From Flavobacteriales bacterium (GTDB taxonomy: Bacteria; Bacteroidota; Bacteroidia; Flavobacteriales; TMED113), in contig PAWM01000010.1 of the NCBI GenBank assembly GCA_002714185.1, positions 11,045 through 72,116 of the forward strand: a stretch of DNA of 61,072 nucleotides. Reading direction: 5' to 3'. Shown piece after piece: positions 10,346-18,218 of this stretch. Both the position numbers and the translations under genes were made by a program. Below the pieces are notes generated by a model. It saw only the letters and a program-made list of their open reading frames with translations. It did no database searches and was not told the DNA's origin. How positions within the stretch are numbered: the first letter of the stretch is position 1; each line of letters starts with the position of its first letter.

Positions 10346-11276
10346 TCAAGTGACTGATACAATATTAATGATTAAGCCCTGTAATTTTGGATATAATCCT
10401 TTAACAGCAAAGGATAATGCATATCAGAATATTTATAAAGATGGTTTGTCAAAAGATGATATAGCCCAAAAAGCGATTTTTGAATTTGAGAATTTTGTTA
10501 AAGTTTTAAAAAAAGCTGGCATCAAAGTTGTTGAATTCCCAGATTCCTCACTTCCTTACACACCAGATTCTATTTTCCCTAATAATTGGATTAGCACCCA
10601 TTCAAATGGTGTTGTGTACTTATATCCGATGTTATCAATTAATAGAAGATTAGAAAGAAATCCTGATATTATAAATTATTTGAATAATAAATTTTCAATA
10701 AATATGATTGTTAGTGATTTATTGAGTTTTGAAGATAAAAATCACTTTTTAGAGGGCACTGGAAGTATGGTATTAGATAGGGTCAATAGGATTGCATATG
10801 CCTGTATTTCAAAAAGAACAAATAAAAATTTGTTTATCAAGTGGTGCGATATGGCAAATTTTCAGCCAATATCTTTTCTTGCTTGTGATTTACATACACC
10901 TATCTATCATACGAATGTTATGATGAGTATTTGTAGTGAAATGGTTTTTATATGTTTGGAATCTATAGTTAATAAGGAAGAGAAAGAAGAATTATTATCT
11001 TTGTTTCATAAAACAAATAAAGAAATTATTGATATTACTTTAAATCAAATGAATTGCTTTCTTGGAAATGTAATAGAATTACAAAATAATCTTAATGAAT
11101 CATATTTGGTTATGAGTTCATCTGCTTTTAAAACTTTAACAGATAGCCAATTTTCTATTATTAATAAAAAATCTAAAATTCTACATTCACCCCTTGATAC
11201 TATTGAGTATTTTGGCGGTGGAAGTGCTAGATGTATGATTGCTGAATTATTTTTAAATCCTAATTTTGATTCCTAA
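10338..11276 (+). CDS. ctlX: CtlX-like citrulline-utilisation hydrolase (amidinotransferase superfamily)
   Basis: 312 aa pentein-fold protein. N-terminal LMIKPCNFGYNPLTAKDN, the segment PDSIFPNNWIS, EGTGSMVLDR, His191 in IYHTNVMM and C-terminal Cys299 in GGGSARCMIAEL match the CtlX group, described as citrulline-utilisation hydrolases of Bacteroidota and others. All expected catalytic residues are visible. The start ATG lies inside the end of the DDAH-like gene (8-base overlap), implying coupled translation of two guanidino/ureido enzymes. argS follows after 20 bases. The product reaction is inferred from the family name and not from any residue seen here. Confidence 0.8.
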   Translation: MNNQVTDTILMIKPCNFGYNPLTAKDNAYQNIYKDGLSKDDIAQKAIFEFENFVKVLKKAGIKVVEFPDSSLPYTPDSIFPNNWISTHSNGVVYLYPMLSINRRLERNPDIINYLNNKFSINMIVSDLLSFEDKNHFLEGTGSMVLDRVNRIAYACISKRTNKNLFIKWCDMANFQPISFLACDLHTPIYHTNVMMSICSEMVFICLESIVNKEEKEELLSLFHKTNKEIIDITLNQMNCFLGNVIELQNNLNESYLVMSSSAFKTLTDSQFSIINKKSKILHSPLDTIEYFGGGSARCMIAELFLNPNFDS

Positions 11277-11296
11277 CCCAAACATCTTATTTCGTT

Positions 11297-13057
11297 ATGA
11301 TATTCGATAATCACATTCAAGATATTAAAGATTTAATCTGTTCTATGTATCCAACTTGCCATAGAGATGATATTCAAATACAGGATACTAGAAAAGAGTT
11401 TACTGGTGATTTTACTGTTGTTGTTTTTGCATTAGCTAAGTTTTCTAAAAAATCAGTTGAAAATACAGCTATTGAACTTGGTTCAAAGCTGGTTGAAGAG
11501 ATTAACTATATTTCTTCTTTTAATTTTGTTAAAGGATTTTTGAATTTAAAGTTTTTAGATTCTTTTTGGTATTTGGTTTTAGAAAATAGTTATAAAGATA
11601 ACTTTCATGTTAATGCATGTAAAAACAAAAAAATAGCTCTTGAATCGTGTTCTCCAAACACAAATAAACCTCTTCATTTGGGGCATTTGAGAAATATTTT
11701 ATTGGGTGATGCAATATCCAATATATTAGTGGCTGATGGTTTTTTTGTAGAAAAGGTGCAGATAATTAATGATAGGGGTATACATATATGTAAATCTATG
11801 TTAGCATGGTTGAAATTTGGTAACAGTGAGACACCCAATAGTTCTAAAGTAAAAGGTGATCATTTAGTAGGTAAGTATTATGTTATTTTTGAGCAAGAAT
11901 ATCAAAAAGAACAAAATAATTTGATTCAACAAGGTCATTCTAAAGAGGAAGCTAAAATAATATCTCCACTTTTAAATGAAGCTAAGGAGATGTTAAAGCA
12001 ATGGGAAAGTGGTAAAGCAGATATTATTGGTTTATGGAAAAAAATGAATTCTTGGGTTTATCAAGGGTTTGAAAAAACATATAACAATATTGGGGTTTCA
12101 TTTGATAAAATTTATTATGAAAGTGAAACTTATTTGATTGGTAAAAAACATGTTTTAAATGGACTGAAAAGTGGAATTTTCAGCGAGAAAGATGATGGTT
12201 CTATTTGGGCTAGATTTCAAGATAACAATATTGATGACAAATTATTACTTAGATCAGATGGTACAGCGGTTTATATGACTCAAGATATAGGTACTGCTAT
12301 ACTAAGATATGATGATTTGTCGTTTGATAATATGGTTTATGTAGTTGGTAATGAGCAAAATCATCATTTTAATTTATTATTTCGACTTTTAAAGAAAATG
12401 GGTTTTTCTTGGTATAATAATTTATTCCATTTATCATACGGTATGGTGAATTTACCTGACGGTAAAATGAAATCAAGGGAGGGTAATGTTATTGATATTG
12501 ATGATTTATTAAAAGAAATGTATTCTAAATCAAAAGATATTTTACTTAATTCAGGCAAGTTGGACTTAAATTATGACCATCAACTACCTTTAATAATTGG
12601 TGACGCAGCATTGAAATACTTTATTTTAAAACCAGATCCAAAAAAAGAAATTTTATTTAACCCAGAAGCTTCAATTGATTTTAATGGTCACACAGGTCCA
12701 TTTATTCAATATACTTATGCAAGAATTAATTCAATATTATCAAAAGGAGATATGTGTCCAATTGTTTTTAGCCTTGTTCATCGAAATCTTCTTAAAGAAG
12801 AAATAAGTTTAATTAAATTAATTTTGAATTATCCAACTACTATACATCAATCCGCTAAAAATTTCAACCCCTCTATATTAGCAAATTATTTATATTCTTT
12901 GGCTAAGGAATACAATCATTTTTATCAAAAAATTCCTATTTTAAGTGCTGAAGATAAAAATGATGTTAATTTTAGGGTTAGTGTTTCAAGAAAAGTAGCA
13001 GAATTAATAAGTAAAGGAATGAAATTATTAGGTATTAAAGTTCCTGCTAAAATGTAA
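11297..13057 (+). CDS. argS: Arginyl-tRNA synthetase
   Basis: Charges tRNA-Arg with arginine in the cytosol. At 586 aa it is close to the family length. Class I signatures are HLGH at 127-130 (within SPNTNKPLHLGHLRN) and the KMSKS-equivalent KMKSR at 390-394. The N-terminal additional domain (residues 1-100) and the C-terminal anticodon-binding DALR-type helical domain, with NGHTGPFIQYTYARI before it, are both present. ATG at 11297 gives a normal N-terminus. It sits between ctlX and ffh in a tightly spaced + strand run. A tRNA-Arg(ACG), a substrate of this enzyme, lies 3.6 kb downstream. Confidence 0.97.
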   Translation: MIFDNHIQDIKDLICSMYPTCHRDDIQIQDTRKEFTGDFTVVVFALAKFSKKSVENTAIELGSKLVEEINYISSFNFVKGFLNLKFLDSFWYLVLENSYKDNFHVNACKNKKIALESCSPNTNKPLHLGHLRNILLGDAISNILVADGFFVEKVQIINDRGIHICKSMLAWLKFGNSETPNSSKVKGDHLVGKYYVIFEQEYQKEQNNLIQQGHSKEEAKIISPLLNEAKEMLKQWESGKADIIGLWKKMNSWVYQGFEKTYNNIGVSFDKIYYESETYLIGKKHVLNGLKSGIFSEKDDGSIWARFQDNNIDDKLLLRSDGTAVYMTQDIGTAILRYDDLSFDNMVYVVGNEQNHHFNLLFRLLKKMGFSWYNNLFHLSYGMVNLPDGKMKSREGNVIDIDDLLKEMYSKSKDILLNSGKLDLNYDHQLPLIIGDAALKYFILKPDPKKEILFNPEASIDFNGHTGPFIQYTYARINSILSKGDMCPIVFSLVHRNLLKEEISLIKLILNYPTTIHQSAKNFNPSILANYLYSLAKEYNHFYQKIPILSAEDKNDVNFRVSVSRKVAELISKGMKLLGIKVPAKM

Positions 13058-13071
13058 TAAGAGTTATTTAT

Positions 13072-14412
13072 ATGTTTGAAAATTTATCAGATAAGTTAGA
13101 GAGGGCATTTAGTTTATTAAAAGGTCATGGTCGTATCACTGAAATTAATGTAGCACAAACATTAAAAGAGGTAAGAAGAGCATTGATTGATGCAGATGTT
13201 TCATATCGAACAGCTAAAAAATTTGTTAGTGATGTTAAAGAAAAGGCATTAGGTCAACAAGTATTAACATCAATTAATCCTGGTCAGTTAATGGTTAAGA
13301 TTGTTCAAGATGAATTGACAAAGTTAATGGGAAGTAGTGCTCAAGAAATAAATATTTCATCCAGTTTAACAATTATTTTAATTTCTGGTCTTCAAGGATC
13401 TGGAAAAACAACTTTTTCAGGTAAATTAGCGAATTATTTAGTTCAAAAGAAACAGTTAAAGCCTTTATTAGTTGCCTGTGATGTTTATAGGCCAGCAGCA
13501 ATTGATCAATTAGAAGTTGTAGCATCTCAAATATCAGTGCCTGTTTTTAAAGATTTGGACACAAAAAATCCTGTTGAAATTGCAAAAAAGGGTATTGAAA
13601 TTGCTAAGAGCCAAGGTAAAAATGTTGTTATCATTGATACCGCTGGTCGATTAGCTGTTGATAATGAAATGATGGCAGAAATTCGTTCAATTAAAGATGC
13701 TGTTACGCCTTCAGAAATTTTATTCGTAGTTGATGCTATGACCGGTCAAGATGCTGTCAATACTGCAAAAACTTTCAACGAAGTACTTGATTTTGATGGT
13801 GTTGTTTTAACTAAACTTGACGGAGATACAAGAGGTGGTGCTGCATTAACAATTAAAAATGAAGTTAATAAACCAATAAAGTTTATTGGTACTGGTGAGA
13901 AGATGGATGCTATTGATATTTTCTATCCAAATAGAATGGCTGATAGAATTTTAGGAATGGGTGATGTTGTTTCTTTAGTTGAAAAGGCTCAAGAACAGTT
14001 TAGTGAGAAGGAGGCTAGAGATATGGAAAGAAAGCTTTTGAAAAATCAATTTACTTTTAATGATTTTTTAAAGCAAATTAAGCAGATTAAAAAAATGGGA
14101 AATATTAAAGATCTCTTAGGGATGGTGCCAGGAGTGGGTAAAGCTATTAGAAACCTTGATATTGATGATGATGCATTTAATTCCATAGAAAATATTATTT
14201 TTTCAATGACTGAACAAGAAAGAAATAACCCTAAAATTATTAATCATTCAAGAAGGCAACGAATTGCTAATGGTAGTGGATCTAAAATAGAAGATGTTAA
14301 TAAATTAATTAAACAATTTAGCCAAATGGGTAAAATGATGAAGATGATGAAAAGTGGTGGTTTTGAGAATATGATGAAGAACTTTAATGGACCTAATCCT
14401 AATTTTAAATAA
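13072..14412 (+). CDS. ffh: Signal recognition particle protein Ffh
   Basis: SRP54-type GTPase that binds signal sequences and 4.5S RNA. The 446 aa are full length. Residues 1-90 are the N four-helix bundle; the G domain has GLQGSGKTT at 106-114, CDVYRPAAIDQL, DTAGR and TKLDGDTRGGAAL. The C-terminal M domain is Met rich (MGKMMKMMKSGGFENMM) and contains the RNA-binding segment SRRQRIANGSG. Its partner FtsY is encoded at the start of the window. folD follows after 6 bases. No 4.5S RNA gene was recognised nearby. Confidence 0.98.
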   Translation: MFENLSDKLERAFSLLKGHGRITEINVAQTLKEVRRALIDADVSYRTAKKFVSDVKEKALGQQVLTSINPGQLMVKIVQDELTKLMGSSAQEINISSSLTIILISGLQGSGKTTFSGKLANYLVQKKQLKPLLVACDVYRPAAIDQLEVVASQISVPVFKDLDTKNPVEIAKKGIEIAKSQGKNVVIIDTAGRLAVDNEMMAEIRSIKDAVTPSEILFVVDAMTGQDAVNTAKTFNEVLDFDGVVLTKLDGDTRGGAALTIKNEVNKPIKFIGTGEKMDAIDIFYPNRMADRILGMGDVVSLVEKAQEQFSEKEARDMERKLLKNQFTFNDFLKQIKQIKKMGNIKDLLGMVPGVGKAIRNLDIDDDAFNSIENIIFSMTEQERNNPKIINHSRRQRIANGSGSKIEDVNKLIKQFSQMGKMMKMMKSGGFENMMKNFNGPNPNFK

Positions 14413-14418
14413 TTATAT

Positions 14419-15306
14419 ATGATATTACTAGATGGTAAGGCATTATTGTCAAAAATAAAATTATCCTTATGTAAAGAAGTTTCTTTATTAAAAAATGACA
14501 ACAAAAGACCTCCTCATCTTGCTGCTATATTAGTAGGTGATAATCCCGCATCTCAAACTTATGTTAATGCTAAAATAAAAGCTTGTAATGAAATAGGTTT
14601 TGAGTCAACAGTTATTAATTATTCTACGAATGTAAAACAAGATGTTTTACTTGAAAAAATTAAAGATGTAAATGATTCTGATAATATTGATGGACTTATT
14701 GTGCAATTACCTTTACCTAATCATATTGATGAGCATCTTGTTACTCATAGTATATCACATAAAAAGGATGTTGATGGGTTCCATCCTATAAATATTGGTA
14801 GAATGGTATTAGGTTTAGATTGTTTTTTACCAGCAACTCCATTTGGTATAATATCTTTACTTGATGAATATAATATAGCTACATCCGGAAAAAAATGCCT
14901 TGTGATAGGTCGTAGTCATATTGTTGGTACTCCTATGAGTATTTTAATGTCTCGCAATACGAAAATAGGGAATGCAACAGTAACATTAGCTCATAGTAAA
15001 ACTAAAAATCTAGATTCATTAACAAAAGAAGCTGATATTATTATTGTAGCAATTGGTGTCCCTACGTTTCTGAAATCTCACATGATTAAAAAGAATGCAA
15101 TTGTTATTGATGTTGGCATTCATAGAATACCTTCTCAATCCAATAAAAGTGGCTATAAATTAGTTGGCGATGTAGATTTTCATGAATTAAAAGAAAAAAC
15201 TGCATATATTACTCCTGTACCTGGTGGTGTAGGACCGATGACGATTGCTTCTCTGTTGCAAAATACTTTATACTCTGCTAAAAAAATAATATATTCGCAT
15301 ACTTAA
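14419..15306 (+). CDS. folD: Methylenetetrahydrofolate dehydrogenase/cyclohydrolase FolD
   Basis: Bifunctional enzyme interconverting 5,10-methylene-, methenyl- and 10-formyl-tetrahydrofolate. The 295 aa match the family. The catalytic segment PASQTYVNAKIKACNEIGF carries the conserved Tyr and Lys; GLIVQLPLP, DVDGFHPINIGRM and the NADP-binding VIGRSHIVGTP follow, ending with TPVPGGVGPMTIA. It sits 6 bases after ffh, the order ffh-folD being common in Flavobacteriia. Together with folP (24164) it gives two folate genes in the window, though not in one operon. Confidence 0.97.
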   Translation: MILLDGKALLSKIKLSLCKEVSLLKNDNKRPPHLAAILVGDNPASQTYVNAKIKACNEIGFESTVINYSTNVKQDVLLEKIKDVNDSDNIDGLIVQLPLPNHIDEHLVTHSISHKKDVDGFHPINIGRMVLGLDCFLPATPFGIISLLDEYNIATSGKKCLVIGRSHIVGTPMSILMSRNTKIGNATVTLAHSKTKNLDSLTKEADIIIVAIGVPTFLKSHMIKKNAIVIDVGIHRIPSQSNKSGYKLVGDVDFHELKEKTAYITPVPGGVGPMTIASLLQNTLYSAKKIIYSHT

Positions 15307-15316
15307 TTGTTATAAT

Positions 15317-16693
15317 ATGAAAAATTTTTTACTCCTATTAATTTGTTTTTTTTCGTTTTATATTAATGCACAAGAGTACATTAAAAATATAAAAGGTGAA
15401 GTTTTAATTAAAGGGTCGTTTGATTCTAAGTCTAAAGTGAAATCTGCAGGTACTATGTTTATTTATGAAACTGAGGGAAATGATAGTTTTATTTTAGATA
15501 GTGCTAAAGTTAGGTCCGGCCAATTTGTATTTAAAAAAAGAATATATGAAACAGGTGTGTATAAGTTAGCTTATAATAATATGTCAAATTCTCTTGATTT
15601 CATTGTTAACTCTGCAGAGTCAAAAAAAATTAATTTTGAGATTAATAATGTTAGAATAAAAAAAGGTTATGACATCATAGAATCAGTGGAAAATAAAATT
15701 AAGAAGTTATATACAGTTAAAGAAGAGTCAATTACTCAAAAATTAAAGTTAATTAGAAAAAGTAAAAAAAGTAGAGATGAAAAAATAGCAGAAATGAGTA
15801 AGCTGCAAAGTGAATTATATGATTATGGTCTTCAATTGCATAATCAACACCCTGGAACATATTTTGGTATGATATTATCTAAAATGAAATCTCCACAAAC
15901 ATATATTTCTCATTTATATTTCAATGATATTGATTTTACTGATAATTGTATTGTAAGAAGTACATTGCTCCCTACTAGAATACAGGATTTTTTTCAAAAT
16001 CATAGTAACTGGCCTAATAATAAATTTGGCTTTCATGATGCTATAGATGTTGTAATGGAACATGCAAAAGTTAATGACGAAGTAGCGGAGTTTTGTATGT
16101 ATAATATGCTTGACGGTTTTTATAACACAGGACAAACTGATAAAAAGAATAATCCAGTGTGGACTGATTTATGTAATTATATTATGGATAATTATATTTT
16201 TGGAGAAGGTTGCGGTGATGATGTTCAACCGAGTGAATTATTGAAAGAACGAGCATTTAAATTTAAAAATTTACAACTAGGTAGTAAACCACCTAATTTT
16301 ACTATTCTTGATTTAAAAAATAACAATATTGACTTAGCAAAAACTTGTTCTAAAAATAATTTTACTGTTTTAATGTTTTGGGCATCTCATTGTCAACATT
16401 GTATGGCAGAGTTACCAGGTTTTGCAAAATGGTATGATCAAAATAAGAATGGTAATTTTGAAATTATTGCAATATCGTTAGATGGTAATACTAAAAATTG
16501 GCAAAATGCAGTAAATAACAATAATTTTAGTTGGATTAATATATGTGAATTTAAAGTGTATAAATCACCTATATGTTTAGATTATAAAATTAAGAAAACC
16601 CCTACATTTTTTGTGTTAAATAATGCTATGGAAATTGTCGCAAAACCGAGAAGCACTCATCAGTTACGATCATTTCTTTTGTCAAATAAATAA
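15317..16693 (+). CDS. Exported TlpA-like thiol-disulfide oxidoreductase
   Basis: Predicted 458 aa exported protein. Signal peptide at residues 1-18 (cleavage near INAQE). Residues 25-120 read like the beta-rich DUF4369-type domain of Bacteroidota thioredoxin-like proteins, followed by a helical linker. From about residue 325 there is an AhpC/TSA-thioredoxin domain with redox motif C359-Q-H-C362 (MFWASHCQHCMAELP) and the cis-Pro segment KKTPTFFVLN. Likely a periplasmic or outer-membrane-associated disulfide oxidoreductase; partners are unknown. It begins 10 bases after folD, at the end of the argS-ffh-folD run, and is followed by tRNA-Arg. Confidence 0.8.
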   Translation: MKNFLLLLICFFSFYINAQEYIKNIKGEVLIKGSFDSKSKVKSAGTMFIYETEGNDSFILDSAKVRSGQFVFKKRIYETGVYKLAYNNMSNSLDFIVNSAESKKINFEINNVRIKKGYDIIESVENKIKKLYTVKEESITQKLKLIRKSKKSRDEKIAEMSKLQSELYDYGLQLHNQHPGTYFGMILSKMKSPQTYISHLYFNDIDFTDNCIVRSTLLPTRIQDFFQNHSNWPNNKFGFHDAIDVVMEHAKVNDEVAEFCMYNMLDGFYNTGQTDKKNNPVWTDLCNYIMDNYIFGEGCGDDVQPSELLKERAFKFKNLQLGSKPPNFTILDLKNNNIDLAKTCSKNNFTVLMFWASHCQHCMAELPGFAKWYDQNKNGNFEIIAISLDGNTKNWQNAVNNNNFSWINICEFKVYKSPICLDYKIKKTPTFFVLNNAMEIVAKPRSTHQLRSFLLSNK

Positions 16694-16700
16694 AAGAATT

Positions 16701-16774
16701 GGCCCTGTGGCTCAACTGGATAGAGTACCTGACTACGGATCAGGAGGTTAAAGGTTCGAATCCTTTCAGGGTCA
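16701..16774 (+). tRNA. tRNA-Arg (anticodon ACG)
   Basis: A 74-base cloverleaf folds by eye. The acceptor stem is GGCCCTG with CAGGGTC (one G-U pair) and discriminator A. The D stem is GCTC/GAGT, and the anticodon stem is CCTGA/TCAGG with loop CTACGGA. The T arm contains GGTTCGAATCC. The anticodon at 16735-16737 is ACG, presumably A-to-I edited to read CGU/CGC/CGA. CCA is not encoded. A T run follows immediately and could aid termination. Confidence 0.95.
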
Positions 16775-16805
16775 CTTTTTTATTAATGCTTCATTTTAAT
16801 AAATT

Positions 16806-17735
16806 ATGAATTTTAAAAGAATATTATTACTGTTTACCTTTTCTATTTCAAGTATTATTCTTTCACAAAGAACATCAATAGGTTTCTTTTATGGCCCTTC
16901 AATTGGTTATAATGCTGTATATGATGATGTTGGTAATTATCATAATTTATTTGATTTTAGTTTAGGAGACAGTAATATATTAAATACATTTAGTTTATTA
17001 GATGATAATAATTTATCAAATAATATAGAACTAATTAATGGAAATGTTTTTGGCTTAAGATTTAATTTTCCAGTAATTAAAGGCTTGTCAATTCAGCCTG
17101 AATTAGAGTTTCAGCAGCTTGAATTTAATCATATTTTATATCAAAATAGTTCTTATGCAGTTTTTAATAATTTAGAATTAGCTTTATCAGGTTTACAAAG
17201 TGAAGATTTATATAAAACTGCTATGTATTTTTGGAAGGTAAGTTATTTTAATTTCCCCTTTGTATTGAAGATCTATCCAACTGAAAAATTTTTTTTTCAA
17301 GCAGGTTTTAAATTTGGATTCTTATTAAAAGCTGAGGAAAGTCGCATTTTATCATCATTTAATAATAATACTCAAGATTATACTAATAGTCAATTATTTT
17401 TAGATGAAAGAGTTGTTTATGAGTTTTTTGACTCAGATTCAGGAATTGACAACCATGGTTTTGATAAGGATGAATGGCCATTTAATTGGAATGGCTCTAT
17501 TATTGGAGGTCTAGGTTTTGAAACTAAAACTTTTTATCTCTCTTTGCGTTATAATTTCGGTTTAGTTGATTTTTTTAGCGAGGTAGAAAATAAAGATGAT
17601 GATTTTTTTGAAATATATAATAGTGAGATTGACGAATATATTTATACAGATTTAATAATTACAGAGCCTTTAATAAATAATAATTTTAAATTAAGAAGTG
17701 TGCATTTAACTATTGGCTTTAATATTTCTAATTAG
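16806..17735 (+). CDS. Predicted outer-membrane beta-barrel protein
   Basis: 309 aa with a signal peptide (residues 1-20, ending IILSQ). The mature part alternates aromatic/hydrophobic beta strands with polar loops: SIGFFYGPSIGYNAV, LSIQPELEFQQLEF, FFFQAGFKFGFLL, FYLSLRYNFGLVDFF and a final strand SVHLTIGFNIS. This fits the PorT-like/OmpA-type small barrels that are abundant in Bacteroidota. The loop between residues 190 and 230 is Asp rich. No operon partner is certain: the tRNA lies upstream and a small exported protein 76 bases downstream. Transport or structural role unknown; not confidently PorT itself. Confidence 0.65.
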   Translation: MNFKRILLLFTFSISSIILSQRTSIGFFYGPSIGYNAVYDDVGNYHNLFDFSLGDSNILNTFSLLDDNNLSNNIELINGNVFGLRFNFPVIKGLSIQPELEFQQLEFNHILYQNSSYAVFNNLELALSGLQSEDLYKTAMYFWKVSYFNFPFVLKIYPTEKFFFQAGFKFGFLLKAEESRILSSFNNNTQDYTNSQLFLDERVVYEFFDSDSGIDNHGFDKDEWPFNWNGSIIGGLGFETKTFYLSLRYNFGLVDFFSEVENKDDDFFEIYNSEIDEYIYTDLIITEPLINNNFKLRSVHLTIGFNISN

Positions 17736-17811
17736 TTATTACAATAAAATATTATTACTTTCGTTCAATAATCAGTCAAATAATTTTATTAATTTTTAAA
17801 AAATAAGTAGT

Positions 17812-18213
17812 ATGAAAAATTTATTATTATCACTTTTGAGTTTCTTATTTATATCATTTTCTATTGCTCAAGATAAGAAAGATGTATCTAAAGACCTTAA
17901 GTTAAAATCTGTTAAAGCAGTTGACTATTTACATAAGAATATTAAGCTTGATGAAAAGCAAAAATCTATTTTTATGAATGAATTTGCAGAATATGCATTT
18001 AATATGGCTAAGGCTATATCCAAAAGTAATGAAAAAGGTGTTGATGCAAAAGGTTCAAAAGGTGTTCATCAATATATGTTACGTTTTTCTGCTAAAAGAG
18101 ATAAGTTAGCAAAAGCTTGTTTAAAAAAGAAACAAGTTAAATTATATGATGAATATGTTAGACATATACATCCCTTTACATTGGAAGTGAGGAAACCAAA
18201 GAAAAGAAATTAA
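17812..18213 (+). CDS. Small exported protein of unknown function
   Basis: 133 aa; residues 1-19 are a signal peptide (SFSIAQ). The mature ~113 aa are Lys rich and look helical, with LDEKQKSIFMNEFAEYAFNM and a basic tail ending KPKKRN. The pattern of a helix beginning with LDEKQ followed by long charged helices recalls Spy/CpxP-like periplasmic proteins, but the family LTxxQ motifs are absent, so no family is assigned. A weak -7-like TACTTTCG lies at 17756-17763. It converges on the 962-aa surface protein with 5 bases between stops. Confidence 0.65.
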   Translation: MKNLLLSLLSFLFISFSIAQDKKDVSKDLKLKSVKAVDYLHKNIKLDEKQKSIFMNEFAEYAFNMAKAISKSNEKGVDAKGSKGVHQYMLRFSAKRDKLAKACLKKKQVKLYDEYVRHIHPFTLEVRKPKKRN

Positions 18214-18218
18214 TATAT

